A stretch of DNA of 64,000 nt from Saprospiraceae bacterium (GTDB lineage: Bacteria; Bacteroidota; Bacteroidia; Chitinophagales; Saprospiraceae), in NCBI GenBank assembly GCA_018057925.1, contig JAGPCT010000007.1, forward strand, positions 39,192-103,191, read 5' to 3'. A model generated the notes under the pieces. It was not told the DNA's origin. It made no database searches and worked only from the letters and a program-made list of their open reading frames with translations. Each line of letters opens with the position of its first letter. The first letter of the stretch is position 1. Below, in pieces: positions 7,969 through 16,726 of the stretch. A program made the translations under genes and the position numbers.

Positions 7969-9134
7969 TCGGGGTAAGTAATTTTACCTGATGTAGATTT
8001 ATTCCCCATTGCTTTTAAAGTAGCATCATAATTGATGTCAAAATGTTTATCTAACCAAACTACTAATGCACCAGGTTCTGAAATTCCTACTAAGTATTTA
8101 TTATCCAAACAATAGCGAAATAAACCTCTAAATTTATTCTGTTTAAGAGTGTATTGAATTTTGTTATTGGGTTTTTCATTGTGAAAAAGTGTATTGTATA
8201 GATCTTCCTTGCTTGTACAATGGTTCTCAAGTTCACCATAAATTCTCTGCGCATAATCATCTATAAAAATTGAATTTCCTCTGGATACTTTCCATAATCT
8301 ATCAAGATCCGACACAGATGGGTAATTCATTTCTGAAGCGTGAGACGCTAAATGGCTTTTCAATTTAGAATAGATAAATTTGTCTAATTTAAAGCTCACC
8401 TCACTAGATTCAAAAGAATTTTTTTTATTCTGATATTGTCTTACATAAGATGTCAGGTTGTGATTATCTGTAATTGAAAAAAAATCAAAACTAAGCTTAT
8501 TTGCTACACTTATGTCATTTAAACTGATGATATAAAAAACAGAATCTAAGAATTCATTATGGTTTTCGTTTTGAAACTTAAAAATTTTAATCCCTTTTGC
8601 TTTTAAGTAGCCTTCAATAATTGAATAAAAATTTGCAATCTCAAACTTTGGTTTAATACTCTTTAAAAATATATATTTATTACATAAATAATCCAAGTTG
8701 TCTATCCGTATTCTTTGTAAATTTGGCAGAAATTGAGTAGTGCGTTTTATTAGGACATTCTTAATATCGTACATTAATAAAGATTCTAATGTTTCTTTAC
8801 ACATGGTGGATATTTCTTTGAAACTTTTTTGATCAAAACAATCATACTCACCAATATTTGGAAAATCATTTTCAATTATACGGTCATACCTTTCAATAAT
8901 AGATTGGTGTTCATCATAAGCTTTGAAATCAAACTGCCAAGGATTATCAAAATTTGGATTATACTTGTAAAATCCTTTAAGTTCATGTAAAATTTTTTTT
9001 ATTATAATTTTATCATCACAAATATTGTCAGCAAAATCATCGAAAGTTATAGATGTATGCAAATCTAATTGCTTAAAATAAGTATCTACAATAGCTTGAT
9101 AAAAAATAATTTTTGCTAAGTCTTTTAAGTCCAT
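7959..9134 (-). CDS. Uncharacterised element protein downstream of integrase (391 aa)
   Basis: Its ATG (9132-9134) abuts the stop codon of the integrase with no gap, so the two form one transcript. It is soluble, rich in Lys/Asn/Phe/Tyr, with predicted alpha-helical character and no signal peptide. The C-terminal ~80 residues are the most motif-like (NKFRGLFRYCLDNKYLVG... VVWLDKHFDI... GNKSTSGKITYPDWG). Proteins with this kind of tail commonly sit next to integrases in Bacteroidota islands, but I do not recognise a named domain. A role in recombination or regulation is a guess from position. Confidence 0.6.
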   Translation of the reverse strand: MDLKDLAKIIFYQAIVDTYFKQLDLHTSITFDDFADNICDDKIIIKKILHELKGFYKYNPNFDNPWQFDFKAYDEHQSIIERYDRIIENDFPNIGEYDCFDQKSFKEISTMCKETLESLLMYDIKNVLIKRTTQFLPNLQRIRIDNLDYLCNKYIFLKSIKPKFEIANFYSIIEGYLKAKGIKIFKFQNENHNEFLDSVFYIISLNDISVANKLSFDFFSITDNHNLTSYVRQYQNKKNSFESSEVSFKLDKFIYSKLKSHLASHASEMNYPSVSDLDRLWKVSRGNSIFIDDYAQRIYGELENHCTSKEDLYNTLFHNEKPNNKIQYTLKQNKFRGLFRYCLDNKYLVGISEPGALVVWLDKHFDINYDATLKAMGNKSTSGKITYPDWG

Positions 9135-10379
9135 CTATAAAATATTTGCTGCATCAATAAAGATATCATCATCAAGCGAATCTAAGTAAATTTGAGTGGT
9201 TTTTTCATCTTCATGCCCCATAATTTCTTTTATAACTGTGACAGATTGGTCTGATCGTTTCAAAGTGGAAGCCATGGTATGTCTGGCAATGTAGAAGTGC
9301 AGGTTGATATCTATTTCTAATTCTTTTGCAATTAGTTTTAGAGCCTTGTTAACCCTCTTATTTACTTTGTGTATACGGTCTTCTATTTGTGTAGGAGTAG
9401 TGTGGATGTTAATTTTAAGTATTGGAAAGATATAGTTATCAGGATGTGGATTGTTATCATGAGAGAAGTAATTCAAAATTTGCTTAACATTATCTGTCAT
9501 AGGTAAATTTATCCTCTTCCCTGTTTTCTGACGGATAAATGAAATTTTATTCCCAATGGCATTTGACCATTTGAGTTTTGCTATATCCTTAAGGTTGATA
9601 CCTAATGCATAATAACTGAATAAAAAATATTGCTGTGCTTCAAATTTGATAGAAAACGGTATAAGTGATATGTCTTTGATCCGCTGAATATGGTCTTTAG
9701 TTAAAGCTACATGTTGAGGAGCTGATTTTAGTCTTTGCTGTGGTTTGTAAGTGTCAAATGGGTAGTTTTCTTTGTTTGCATGACCTGACTTAATTGCATG
9801 ATTGTACAATGCTCTCAAAGTTCTCATTTTGACAGATACACCCGCAGGTGAGTTATTATTTGCAAGTAGATAGGTTTCATAGGCAATCAAGAAACTGTAG
9901 TCAATCATTGAAAAGGAAAGCATATCAACAATGAACTTTGGTTTAGCACTTGAAGAAAAATGAATTAAACTGTTCTGTAAGTCTTTATATACTGCCATGT
10001 TACCTAATTTTGCTGAATCAAATAATTGATCAATTCTTCTTTGAAGCGACTCACCTACTGGTACATATTTTAGAGGTTTTTCTACTTGGGCTTTCAACTC
10101 GGTAACAGACAATTGTTTCTCTTCTACCATAATAGATAAAATATTGGTTCTGTATTCTTGGACCTTCTGATCTATGATGCTATTAAGATATATAGATTGT
10201 TTGTGTTCATTCTTGACCTTGCTAGCTGCATTGTTCCAGAGTTTCTTTGAACATTTGATCCCTAATGATAAGTAGGAAATTTTCCTTTCTTTTGTTAAAC
10301 GCAGATAAATTCCATATTCATTGTTGATATCAGGTTTTGCCCACGTTTTAAGTATTGGTTTGATTGTAGTATTTTTCAT
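9135..10379 (-). CDS. Tyrosine recombinase / integrase (414 aa)
   Basis: Bacteroidota-type phage integrase. An N-terminal arm-binding domain (about 1-90, YGIYLRLTKERKISYLSLGIK), a SAM-like core-binding domain (about 105-210) and a catalytic domain (about 225-414) are visible. Catalytic features are KTGKRINLPM (beta-strand Lys), YIARHTMAS (Arg II), IMGHEDEKTTQIYLDS (Gly-His and nucleophile Tyr about 398). The position of the first catalytic Arg reads ALGINLKDIAKLKW, with Asn where Arg is usual. Promoter-proximal to attR with its start 172 nt from the core repeat, it is the enzyme expected to integrate the element into tRNA-Pro. Confidence 0.93.
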   Translation of the reverse strand: MKNTTIKPILKTWAKPDINNEYGIYLRLTKERKISYLSLGIKCSKKLWNNAASKVKNEHKQSIYLNSIIDQKVQEYRTNILSIMVEEKQLSVTELKAQVEKPLKYVPVGESLQRRIDQLFDSAKLGNMAVYKDLQNSLIHFSSSAKPKFIVDMLSFSMIDYSFLIAYETYLLANNNSPAGVSVKMRTLRALYNHAIKSGHANKENYPFDTYKPQQRLKSAPQHVALTKDHIQRIKDISLIPFSIKFEAQQYFLFSYYALGINLKDIAKLKWSNAIGNKISFIRQKTGKRINLPMTDNVKQILNYFSHDNNPHPDNYIFPILKINIHTTPTQIEDRIHKVNKRVNKALKLIAKELEIDINLHFYIARHTMASTLKRSDQSVTVIKEIMGHEDEKTTQIYLDSLDDDIFIDAANIL

Positions 10380-10428
10380 TGAATTATATTCTTTTAAAGA
10401 GTATAAATATACAATAAATGTTTCAATA

Positions 10429-10449
10429 GGTTAAACAATAGGTTAAACA
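10429..10449 (+). repeat. Right putative integrase arm sites (GGTTAAACA x2)
   Basis: GGTTAAACA at 10429-10437 and 10441-10449, 12 bp apart, lying between the integrase start and attR. It is the same 9-mer and spacing as 384-404 by attL. It may also overlap the integrase promoter and so couple binding to autoregulation (inferred). Confidence 0.6.
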
Positions 10450-10551
10450 TATTTGTAAAAATGTGAACAAATCTGCACTGAATAGCAATATTGAAAAATC
10501 TTATTACATTGATTATTATATAGATGTACATTAATGAATAATTATGATTAA

Positions 10552-10609
10552 GGTTAGCGTACCTGCTTTGGGAGCAGGTGGTCGCAGGTTCGAATCCTGC
10601 TACCCCGAC
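10552..10609 (+). repeat. attR: orphan 3' part of tRNA-Pro
   Basis: Exact copy of 278-335. The sequence to its left lacks the 5' half of a tRNA, so this is not a functional tRNA gene. It marks the right end of the integrative element; host sequence resumes at 10610 with the tRNA terminator. Confidence 0.92.
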
Positions 10610-10619
10610 GAATATTTGC

Positions 10620-10655
10620 AAGGGTTTCGAGTGATCGAGACCCTTTTTTATTTTC
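10620..10655 (+). terminator. Host tRNA-Pro terminator after attR
   Basis: AAGGGTTTCGA, loop GTGA, TCGAGACCCTT, then a T-rich tract. It would have followed tRNA-Pro before integration. Confidence 0.75.
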
Positions 10656-11046
10656 GGAACAAACTCCCCATTCAGAGGGCTGGGAGGTAAAATGAATGCA
10701 AGAAATATATTGGTAACTTTTAGTAGTTGAATGGAAGAATCATGTAATATTATCAATAATTCATTTTGGACTTTTTTCAAAATATAACTGTAAGTTTACT
10801 AATAGCATTCTTACCTATAGAACTTTCATTTTAATATTTGCAAAATACGGAGTACTATTTGAAAATGAATAAGGAAATGTAACTATATAATATTTATGTT
10901 ATTTATATATATAATACTTTACTTAACATAATATTATAAAAAAGAATTGCTTTAATATTGTATTAACAATCCATCTGGTTGTACACATGTTTTTTCAATG
11001 TATTTTTACTTTGCAATTTTGCATTTAAACAAATAAATAAGTTAGG
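10656..11046. other. AT-rich intergenic stretch
   Basis: No gene is supported here. The minus-strand frame across 10394-10780 is the antisense of the tRNA repeat. The stretch upstream of 11047 contains only AT-rich sequence; no clear promoter box was picked out. Confidence 0.5.
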
Positions 11047-11349
11047 ATGAACAAGTTATCATCTGTTTTTTTGGCCTTTTTATTTTTATGGTCATTAAAT
11101 GTTTCTGCTCAAGTCGCACAAAGTGCACAAAAGGGCACTGTCAAAACTGAGAAAAAAGCGGCTGTAAAAAAGGAATCCTCTAATAAAGAGCAGTCGAAAA
11201 AAACAACTGTAAAGAAAGAAACTAAGCAAGAGTCGGTTTCCAATACCGCACCTAAAAAAAAGGATGGCACACCGGATAAGCGTTATAAAGCCAACAAACA
11301 TTTGAAAAAAGATGGCACACCGGATAAACGTTATAAAGGAAACAAGTAG
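11047..11349 (+). CDS. Secreted Lys-rich protein with DGTPDKRYK repeats (100 aa)
   Basis: Signal peptide MNKLSSVFLAFLFLWSLNVSAQ with cleavage after SAQ. The mature part is very basic (KTEKKAAVKKESSNKEQSKK) and ends with two copies of KKDGTPDKRYK(A/G)NK separated by a short linker. The DGTPDxRYK repeat is a recurrent short motif in small exported Bacteroidota proteins of unknown role. It is a single gene followed by a strong terminator. Nucleic-acid or polyanion binding would fit the charge, but that is speculation. Confidence 0.82.
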   Translation: MNKLSSVFLAFLFLWSLNVSAQVAQSAQKGTVKTEKKAAVKKESSNKEQSKKTTVKKETKQESVSNTAPKKKDGTPDKRYKANKHLKKDGTPDKRYKGNK

Positions 11350-11406
11350 GTTGCTTTTATCGAAAATAGAATAGTTAGAACGATTTTGTTCTTACTATTT
11401 GAATGA

Positions 11407-11445
11407 AAAAGGGATTAAGGTGCTTTTGCCTTAATCCTTTTTTAT
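11407..11445 (+). terminator. Intrinsic terminator
   Basis: GGATTAAGG, loop TGCTTTTG, CCTTAATCC, then TTTTTTATTTTT. It ends the transcript of the DGTPDKRYK-repeat gene. Confidence 0.88.
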
Positions 11446-11495
11446 TTTTATCCCTATTGCTTTTATCGGATATTTATTTTTTATACCAAATTGAT

Positions 11496-11603
11496 TTATA
11501 AGTTAGCCCAACATTTTTTAGAATCAAAATACTCCCAATAGCTTTCGGGATGATAGTCGTTTAGGCTAATCGGAATTTCAATTCGTAAATCGATTAAGTA
11601 TTT
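11496..11603 (-). pseudogene. Gene remnant ending in W-x-x-L-stop
   Basis: The minus-strand frame is open for 35 codons (…LRIEIPISLNDYHPESYWEYF…CWANL) down to TAA at 11496-11498, with a TGA immediately upstream and no start. The sequence after the stop (ATCAATTTGGT, minus strand) is identical to that after a similar remnant at 22881-22967, which also ends W-x-x-L-stop. Both look like tails of one decayed gene type. Family not recognised. Confidence 0.35.
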
Positions 11604-11649
11604 TCAAATCTTTTATTTTGGGTTGAATCGATGCTTAATGTATCTTTAT

Positions 11650-11688
11650 CCCGAATTCCACTTAAAGGCAAAATATTGTCTTTAAGAA
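11650..11688 (+). repeat. Short hairpin repeat, copy 1
   Basis: CCCGAATTCC, one variable base, then CTTAAAGGCAAAATATTG and TCTTTAAGAA. It is identical except for one base to the corresponding part of the 52-bp hairpin at 60079-60130. CTTAAAG/CTTTAAG can pair. This copy lacks the outer arm present in the second copy. Confidence 0.6.
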
Positions 11689-11768
11689 ATATGAAACTAA
11701 CTTTTTGTTGTGTTGAAATTCAAATAGTCACGAATTAATATATTTCCAAATATTTGATAATCAACTTG

Positions 11769-11932
11769 TTGCGATTTGGTTAGATGTAATTCAGCAGTAA
11801 AGGTTTTGAAAAATCGTATAATGCTGATTATGAGGGTTAATCCCGACGTACGAATCGTTTCAATGGTTTCTGTAAACCATTGATTACGAGTCGTAAATCG
11901 ATTTCGCCATTGTCTAATGCGGAATTTGGGTT
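11769..11932 (+). repeat. MITE-like repeat, copy A
   Basis: Shares long stretches with 22713-22844, 38371-38519 and 39689-39839: the GTTAGATGTAATTC start (shared with copy D), CCGTAT/TCGTAT, TGCTGATTATGAGGG, CATTGATTACGAG with TCGTAAATCGATT, and the end AATGCGGAATTTGGGTT. It contains the perfect hairpin CAATGGTTT-CTGT-AAACCATTG. It lies in the 661-bp gene-free gap 11350-12010. Confidence 0.72.
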
Positions 11933-12010
11933 TATTGTTCAAAGTTTGATTTTAGATAATTTCATTTGGATAATGTGAAGAGTTGAAGACAACTTTTTCT
12001 ATTCAATTAA

Positions 12011-13168
12011 ATGAGCCTTTCAATGCCAATACTGTTAAGTCCGATCGTTATTACTTTTATATGTGATATCTTTATTTTATTTAACCTTATCGGTTATTTA
12101 TCACATGGAGAAATTGTTACAAAAAAAGAAGGATGGAATTTTATCCAGCTTTGGACTGTAGTTGTTGTTCCGGTTTTATTTCTTGCAATGAAGGACTTTG
12201 CGGTGGAGAATGATTGTTGCAGTCCTACTTTGTTTGCACCCGAACACCGAATAGGAATATATACGCTAATAATTCTTTATACAATTGCATTTGTAATATC
12301 CATTTTTCGAAGAAGATTATTGCCGCCTTTGACCGAAGTAATATTAAATATACTATTAATTGTAGGATTGATTTTAAATGTTATATTTTGTTTTCACTTT
12401 AAAACAGAGGATGAAGGGAATATGTGGTGGATATTTGGCAATATTCCGATAATTATTTTGTTATTAATTAATTTGGTAGAAAATCATCGTAAAATACAAT
12501 CCTTTTTTGAGGATAATGAGTATCATTCGTATTCTATTGTTAGCCAACTTTTTCAAAGGATTTTGCAGTTAGACCCTATTTATAGATATCCGGTTATGAC
12601 TTTATTGGTGGTACCTTTTATTATGTTGCTTTCCCTATTCTTGTTGCTTTTTGGGCAGAAGCCTGATAGCCTCATTAGGGCATTTACAGATACTTACAAA
12701 CATGGGCTCTCTCAGTTGGACTATATGTGTGAAAATGTAGATTGCGGTGGACACTTTTTGTGTTCTGTAGGCGCTAATGGACATGGATATATCGTCAAAC
12801 CTATTCGATATGGTGAGCGAAATGGTGGCAAAATTATTTGCAATAGACAATTGTTAGTTTCTAATGCCTTTGAAGATTTAGTTCAAGAAAGGCTTCCATA
12901 TTTTCATAAGATAATAAGGCGGAATTATAATAAAATAGGGAATTTGGTTCACAGATATTACTACATATTCAATAATAAATGCATCTCTGATGCGGTTTAT
13001 CTTCTTATGAAGCCGGTAGAGTTTGTTTTCTTATTGACATTGTATTTATTCGATCGACGACCGGAGGATAGAATTGAAAAACAATATGTCAAAAAATCTG
13101 ACCGTCTATACATTGATGACAAGCTTATTGAAAAATATAGAGATATGGGAGTTAATCGGTTCAAATAA
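12011..13168 (+). CDS. DUF6688-like membrane protein (385 aa)
   Basis: Six or so hydrophobic segments lie in the first ~220 residues (about 5-30, 45-60, 80-97, 105-125, 137-155, 195-215). The soluble C-terminal part has CGGHFLCSVGANGHGYIVKP, a basic stretch, CNRQLLVSNAFEDLVQERLP and a long helical tail. This HFLCSV..GH..IVKP...NRQLL.ANAFEDL pattern is that of the DUF6688 family, found in Bacteroidota and of unknown function. A CxxxxxCGGxxxC cluster could bind metal. It stands alone between two intergenic regions. Confidence 0.7.
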   Translation: MSLSMPILLSPIVITFICDIFILFNLIGYLSHGEIVTKKEGWNFIQLWTVVVVPVLFLAMKDFAVENDCCSPTLFAPEHRIGIYTLIILYTIAFVISIFRRRLLPPLTEVILNILLIVGLILNVIFCFHFKTEDEGNMWWIFGNIPIIILLLINLVENHRKIQSFFEDNEYHSYSIVSQLFQRILQLDPIYRYPVMTLLVVPFIMLLSLFLLLFGQKPDSLIRAFTDTYKHGLSQLDYMCENVDCGGHFLCSVGANGHGYIVKPIRYGERNGGKIICNRQLLVSNAFEDLVQERLPYFHKIIRRNYNKIGNLVHRYYYIFNNKCISDAVYLLMKPVEFVFLLTLYLFDRRPEDRIEKQYVKKSDRLYIDDKLIEKYRDMGVNRFK

Positions 13169-13400
13169 TGTGCCTATTTATTCGCACTTTTTAAAATAAA
13201 TGACTTTTTATAAAGCATTTATTGACAATTGGTTATAGTTTATTTGGTTTTCAAAAATACCGGATAAAAACGTAAATTTTAATTTTTCATAAAAACTCAA
13301 TTAAACTTTCTAATTTTATCTCAGTCTATGTATATATTTAGGGAGACAACATTAAGTATTTCGTCTTTGTCGCATTTTTATTTCTAAAATATTAATTATT

Positions 13401-15017
13401 ATGGCATCTTTAGAAAAGTTTGAAGGTATATTGGGTGAACGTTTGGCTGCGCACCTACTCCGAAGGGCAACATTCAAATATGATATTGGAAAAATAAAGC
13501 AATTTGCCGGCTTAACTCCGTCAGAAGCGGTAAATGAGCTGATGAAGCCAATGGTCTTTACACGTGACCAACCCATCGACCCCGTAACTGGGCAACCATG
13601 GATCAATAACGGTACGCCCACTGACACTGTCCAGCCTTCTTTAAGACACTATGTGCGCAATTGGGTATTAAATGAAATGCGATATGATGAAGGTATTCAC
13701 ACTAAAATGTTGTTTTTCCTTCACAAATGCATGGTGGTCAACAGTAATACCAACACCTCAGAGCGTTTTTATGATTATCTGGCATTAATCTTTAAATATA
13801 CCACAGGCAGTTTCAAAACCCTTGCCAAAAAGATGACGAAGGACAACTTGATGCTTATTTACCTGAATAATACGGATAATAAGAAGACTGCCCCCAATGA
13901 AAATTATGCACGTGAATTTTTAGAACTCTTTACAATAGGAAAAGGTCCCCAGATTGCTCCGGGCAATTATACCAATTATACGGAACAAGACGTTGTCGTA
14001 GGAGCCAAGTTGTTGACCGGTATCAGATTGGATACGCGGGGAAATACAATTGATCCGGACACCGGCATACCGACCGGGAGATTTGCATTTAATGTGCACA
14101 ATACAGAAGACAAGACCTTTAGCAGCGCTTTTGATAATCATACTATTAAAGGTGCTCAATCTCAGGATGATATGCCTCGTGAATTGGATGATTATGTGGA
14201 AATGATCTTTGGGAAAATAGAGACAGCACGCTTGTATTGCCGCCGACTGTATCGTTATTTTGTTTCGCCTAATATTACCAATGAAATAGAATCTGATATC
14301 ATTATCCCTTTAGCGCAACAATTGAAAGACAGTGACTACGTTACCGAAGGTATTATTACTGCTTTATTAACCTCTAAGCATTTCTACGATTTAGACGATT
14401 CTGACAACAAAGATGAGATTGTCGGTGCATTGGTCAAAAGCCCATTAGAGCTCTATCTCGGAACGGTGAATTTCTTTCAACAAAAATGGCCTAATCAGAG
14501 TGATGAAGCTGGATTGTTATATTCATTTTTAAAAAATCTGGTTATAGCAATAATCTTGGATAATGGCGGAATGCCTTATTTTATGCCTTATGATGTCGCC
14601 GGATATTCGCCGTATTATCAAGATCCGGATTATGACAAGTCATGGTTTACGGCTAATACCATTATCTCCCGCTATAAGTTGGCTGATATGATGTTTAGTG
14701 GACGCTCTTATTTGGACAACAAGAATTTTAAAGTAGCGCTCAATATTGAAGAATTTTTTAAAGAATCAGGATTTTTCACTGATCCGGGAGATGCTATGCT
14801 GTTGACACGTGAGCTTGCAGCCAATATCTTCCCTGAATCTGTTGATGAAGATAGGATTCAATACTTTGCAAGTAACCTCCTTGATGGAATCGAGCCGGAA
14901 GATTGGGATTATGAATGGGCAGCATATATAGGTGGAGGCGGTCCTAATGAGGTGAGAATCGGACTTCAGAATTTGGTCCGTACTATGTTGTTTTCACAGG
15001 AATATCAATTATTATAA
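13401..15017 (+). CDS. DUF1800 family protein (538 aa)
   Basis: Typical DUF1800 features: HLLRRATFKYDIGKIKQFAGLTPSEAV at the N-terminus, WVLNEMRYDEGIHTKMLFFLHKCMVVNSNT, NYAREFLELFTIGKG and YTEQDVVVGAKLLTGIRLD. There is no clear signal peptide from this start (MASLEKFEG), and none upstream. The next gene, 36 nt downstream, is DUF1501. The two are a widely conserved pair whose molecular role is not established; DUF1501 proteins belong to the alkaline-phosphatase/sulfatase superfamily. ATG 13401 was chosen because no good upstream alternative exists. Confidence 0.88.
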   Translation: MASLEKFEGILGERLAAHLLRRATFKYDIGKIKQFAGLTPSEAVNELMKPMVFTRDQPIDPVTGQPWINNGTPTDTVQPSLRHYVRNWVLNEMRYDEGIHTKMLFFLHKCMVVNSNTNTSERFYDYLALIFKYTTGSFKTLAKKMTKDNLMLIYLNNTDNKKTAPNENYAREFLELFTIGKGPQIAPGNYTNYTEQDVVVGAKLLTGIRLDTRGNTIDPDTGIPTGRFAFNVHNTEDKTFSSAFDNHTIKGAQSQDDMPRELDDYVEMIFGKIETARLYCRRLYRYFVSPNITNEIESDIIIPLAQQLKDSDYVTEGIITALLTSKHFYDLDDSDNKDEIVGALVKSPLELYLGTVNFFQQKWPNQSDEAGLLYSFLKNLVIAIILDNGGMPYFMPYDVAGYSPYYQDPDYDKSWFTANTIISRYKLADMMFSGRSYLDNKNFKVALNIEEFFKESGFFTDPGDAMLLTRELAANIFPESVDEDRIQYFASNLLDGIEPEDWDYEWAAYIGGGGPNEVRIGLQNLVRTMLFSQEYQLL

Positions 15018-15053
15018 ATCTCTCTTTACTTTTTCATCATTAAATACTTTATC

Positions 15054-16700
15054 ATGAAACGTCGTAAATTCCTTCAAGTCTCCACCCCGATGATAGTTGG
15101 CCCACTGGTCGTTCAGAATAATCTTCTAAAACCCTTTGTTTCCGGTTCTTTAGCCCGAATGTTCAATTGCGAAGAAGTCAATGATCGTGTCTTGGTTATT
15201 GTTCAGTTGAAGGGAGGCAATGATGGACTGAATTGCCTCATTCCTACTTTTCAATATGATACCTATAAGAATTTTAGACCCGTGATTGGGATAGGCCAGG
15301 ATAAGTTGATACATTTAGATACTACTTTGGACAATGATCATCAGGTTATGCTACATCCAAACCTAGCACCTTTCAAAGAACTCTATGAAAAGGATCAATT
15401 TTCTATGGTTCAAGGAGTTGGTTATGCCAATACCAATAAATCTCACTTCAAAGGAACTGACTTATGGCTGTCAGGTGGTGATAGTACACCCGCACATTTT
15501 AATTTTGGCAGTGGCTGGGTAGGCCGTTATTTGGATGCTTCTTATCCGGGTATTGCCGGTGAGCCTACGGTCAACTTTCCTGACCCGCTCGGCATACAGC
15601 TCGGTAATAAGCAACAATCAATAGGCTTCCATACAGAACATCAGCATGAAGCAGGCATTAATCTAAGTGGTCAGAATCCGGCTGGTTTTTATACCTTGGT
15701 ATCCGAACTTGGTGGCATTGCTCCGGCATCAATTCCATCCTCTGATTATGGGCGTAATCTTTCCTATATCATAGACATAGAAGATTCTACCAATCGTTAT
15801 TCCAGTCGTGTTTCAGAGGTTTTCAATAAAGGAGCAAATATGGGTAGCTACCCCAACTACGATCTGGCAAATCAGCTTAAAACAGTGGCTCGCATGATTA
15901 GTGGTGGAGGCAAGACAAAGGTTTATGTCGTGTCAATAGGTAGTTTTGATACCCATAAGACCCAGGGTGATGGAAATACACCGCTTGAAGGTACACATGC
16001 TACACTGTTAAAACAACTGGCAGAGTCCATACAGGCCTTCCAAAATGATTTGGAATTGATGGAATTGGACGGGAGAGTAGCAGGCGTTACATTTTCAGAA
16101 TTTGGACGTCGCCCTAAAGAAAATGGATCAGGCGGAACAGATCACGGTACTATAGCACCAATGTTTCTCTTCGGAACACCTATCAAATCTGGTGTTATAG
16201 GAACTAACCCTGATTTGTCCTTAGTAGGTGAAGGCAATGACTTTATAGGCCTGGGACAAGACTATCGCAATGTGTTTACTGCTTTGTTGCAGGACTGGTT
16301 GGGAGCAAGTGACAGAGTGCTGGAAGAAACCTATTTCCAAGACTTCATCAGTGCAAAGACGGATATTTTAGATGCGCCTTATCAAGTAGATCCCGGTTGT
16401 TATATCGATAACTATCTACCGACATCAATTTTGAATAGGGCTATTCAACTCAATATTTATCCCAATCCGGCAAGGACGGTTACTTCCTTCGACTTGGAAA
16501 CAACAGGATCCGGTACTGCTTTTATCAAGGTTACCGATATGTCAGGAAGGGTAATGAAACAATGGAATAAGGGCTATACCATAGGGAAAAACAATTTCAC
16601 TTTGGGTATTTCCAATATAGATGCCGGTTCTTACATCCTTGATCTGACATTGTCCGATAGTAAGCGAAGATATAGCGGAAAGCTTGTTGTCATTGACTAA
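15054..16700 (+). CDS. DUF1501 family protein with T9SS sorting domain (548 aa)
   Basis: The N-terminus MKRRKFLQVSTPMIVGPLVV is a Tat-like signal (RRKFLQ). The core shows the DUF1501 signature: VIVQLKGGNDGLNCLIPT, HPNLAPFKELYEKDQFSMVQGVGY, SHFKGTDLWLSG, SIGSFDTHKTQ, and VTFSEFGRRPKENGSGGTDHGTIAPMF (the metal-ligand-like Glu/His block). The last ~75 residues (YPNPARTVTSFDL ... ISNIDAGSYILDL) are a type A C-terminal sorting domain, so the protein is exported and released or anchored by the type IX system. It is co-transcribed with the DUF1800 gene. Substrate unknown. Confidence 0.9.
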   Translation: MKRRKFLQVSTPMIVGPLVVQNNLLKPFVSGSLARMFNCEEVNDRVLVIVQLKGGNDGLNCLIPTFQYDTYKNFRPVIGIGQDKLIHLDTTLDNDHQVMLHPNLAPFKELYEKDQFSMVQGVGYANTNKSHFKGTDLWLSGGDSTPAHFNFGSGWVGRYLDASYPGIAGEPTVNFPDPLGIQLGNKQQSIGFHTEHQHEAGINLSGQNPAGFYTLVSELGGIAPASIPSSDYGRNLSYIIDIEDSTNRYSSRVSEVFNKGANMGSYPNYDLANQLKTVARMISGGGKTKVYVVSIGSFDTHKTQGDGNTPLEGTHATLLKQLAESIQAFQNDLELMELDGRVAGVTFSEFGRRPKENGSGGTDHGTIAPMFLFGTPIKSGVIGTNPDLSLVGEGNDFIGLGQDYRNVFTALLQDWLGASDRVLEETYFQDFISAKTDILDAPYQVDPGCYIDNYLPTSILNRAIQLNIYPNPARTVTSFDLETTGSGTAFIKVTDMSGRVMKQWNKGYTIGKNNFTLGISNIDAGSYILDLTLSDSKRRYSGKLVVID

Positions 16701-16726
16701 GTAAATAGAGCGTCTTTTGAGGTACA

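Larger units (their letters stand above)
278..10609. mobile_element. ~10.3 kb integrative element in tRNA-Pro
   Basis: The element is bounded by a 58-bp perfect direct repeat, one copy inside the intact tRNA-Pro (278-335) and one orphan copy (10552-10609). A tyrosine integrase (9135-10379) sits beside attR, followed inward by an unknown protein, an excisionase-like HTH protein and a DUF3987 replication-type protein, all on the minus strand. Cargo is an FG-GAP-like lipoprotein and two RES-like proteins. No relaxase, conjugation or phage structural gene is visible, so it resembles a mobilisable or satellite-type integrative element rather than a self-transmissible ICE or a prophage. The boundaries are seen directly; mobility is inferred. 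Confidence 0.9.

Noticed and set aside
10552..10609. A second tRNA-Pro gene
   Set aside because: Only the 3' 58 bases are present; the 5' acceptor strand and most of the D arm are missing.
10394..10780. 128-aa minus-strand ORF containing GVAGFEPATTCSQSRYANLN
   Set aside because: It is the antisense translation of the tRNA-Pro repeat at attR, a well-known false protein; the frame has no other support.
11697..11942. 81-aa minus-strand ORF
   Set aside because: It lies almost wholly inside MITE-like repeat copy A; the codons reflect the repeat, not a gene.
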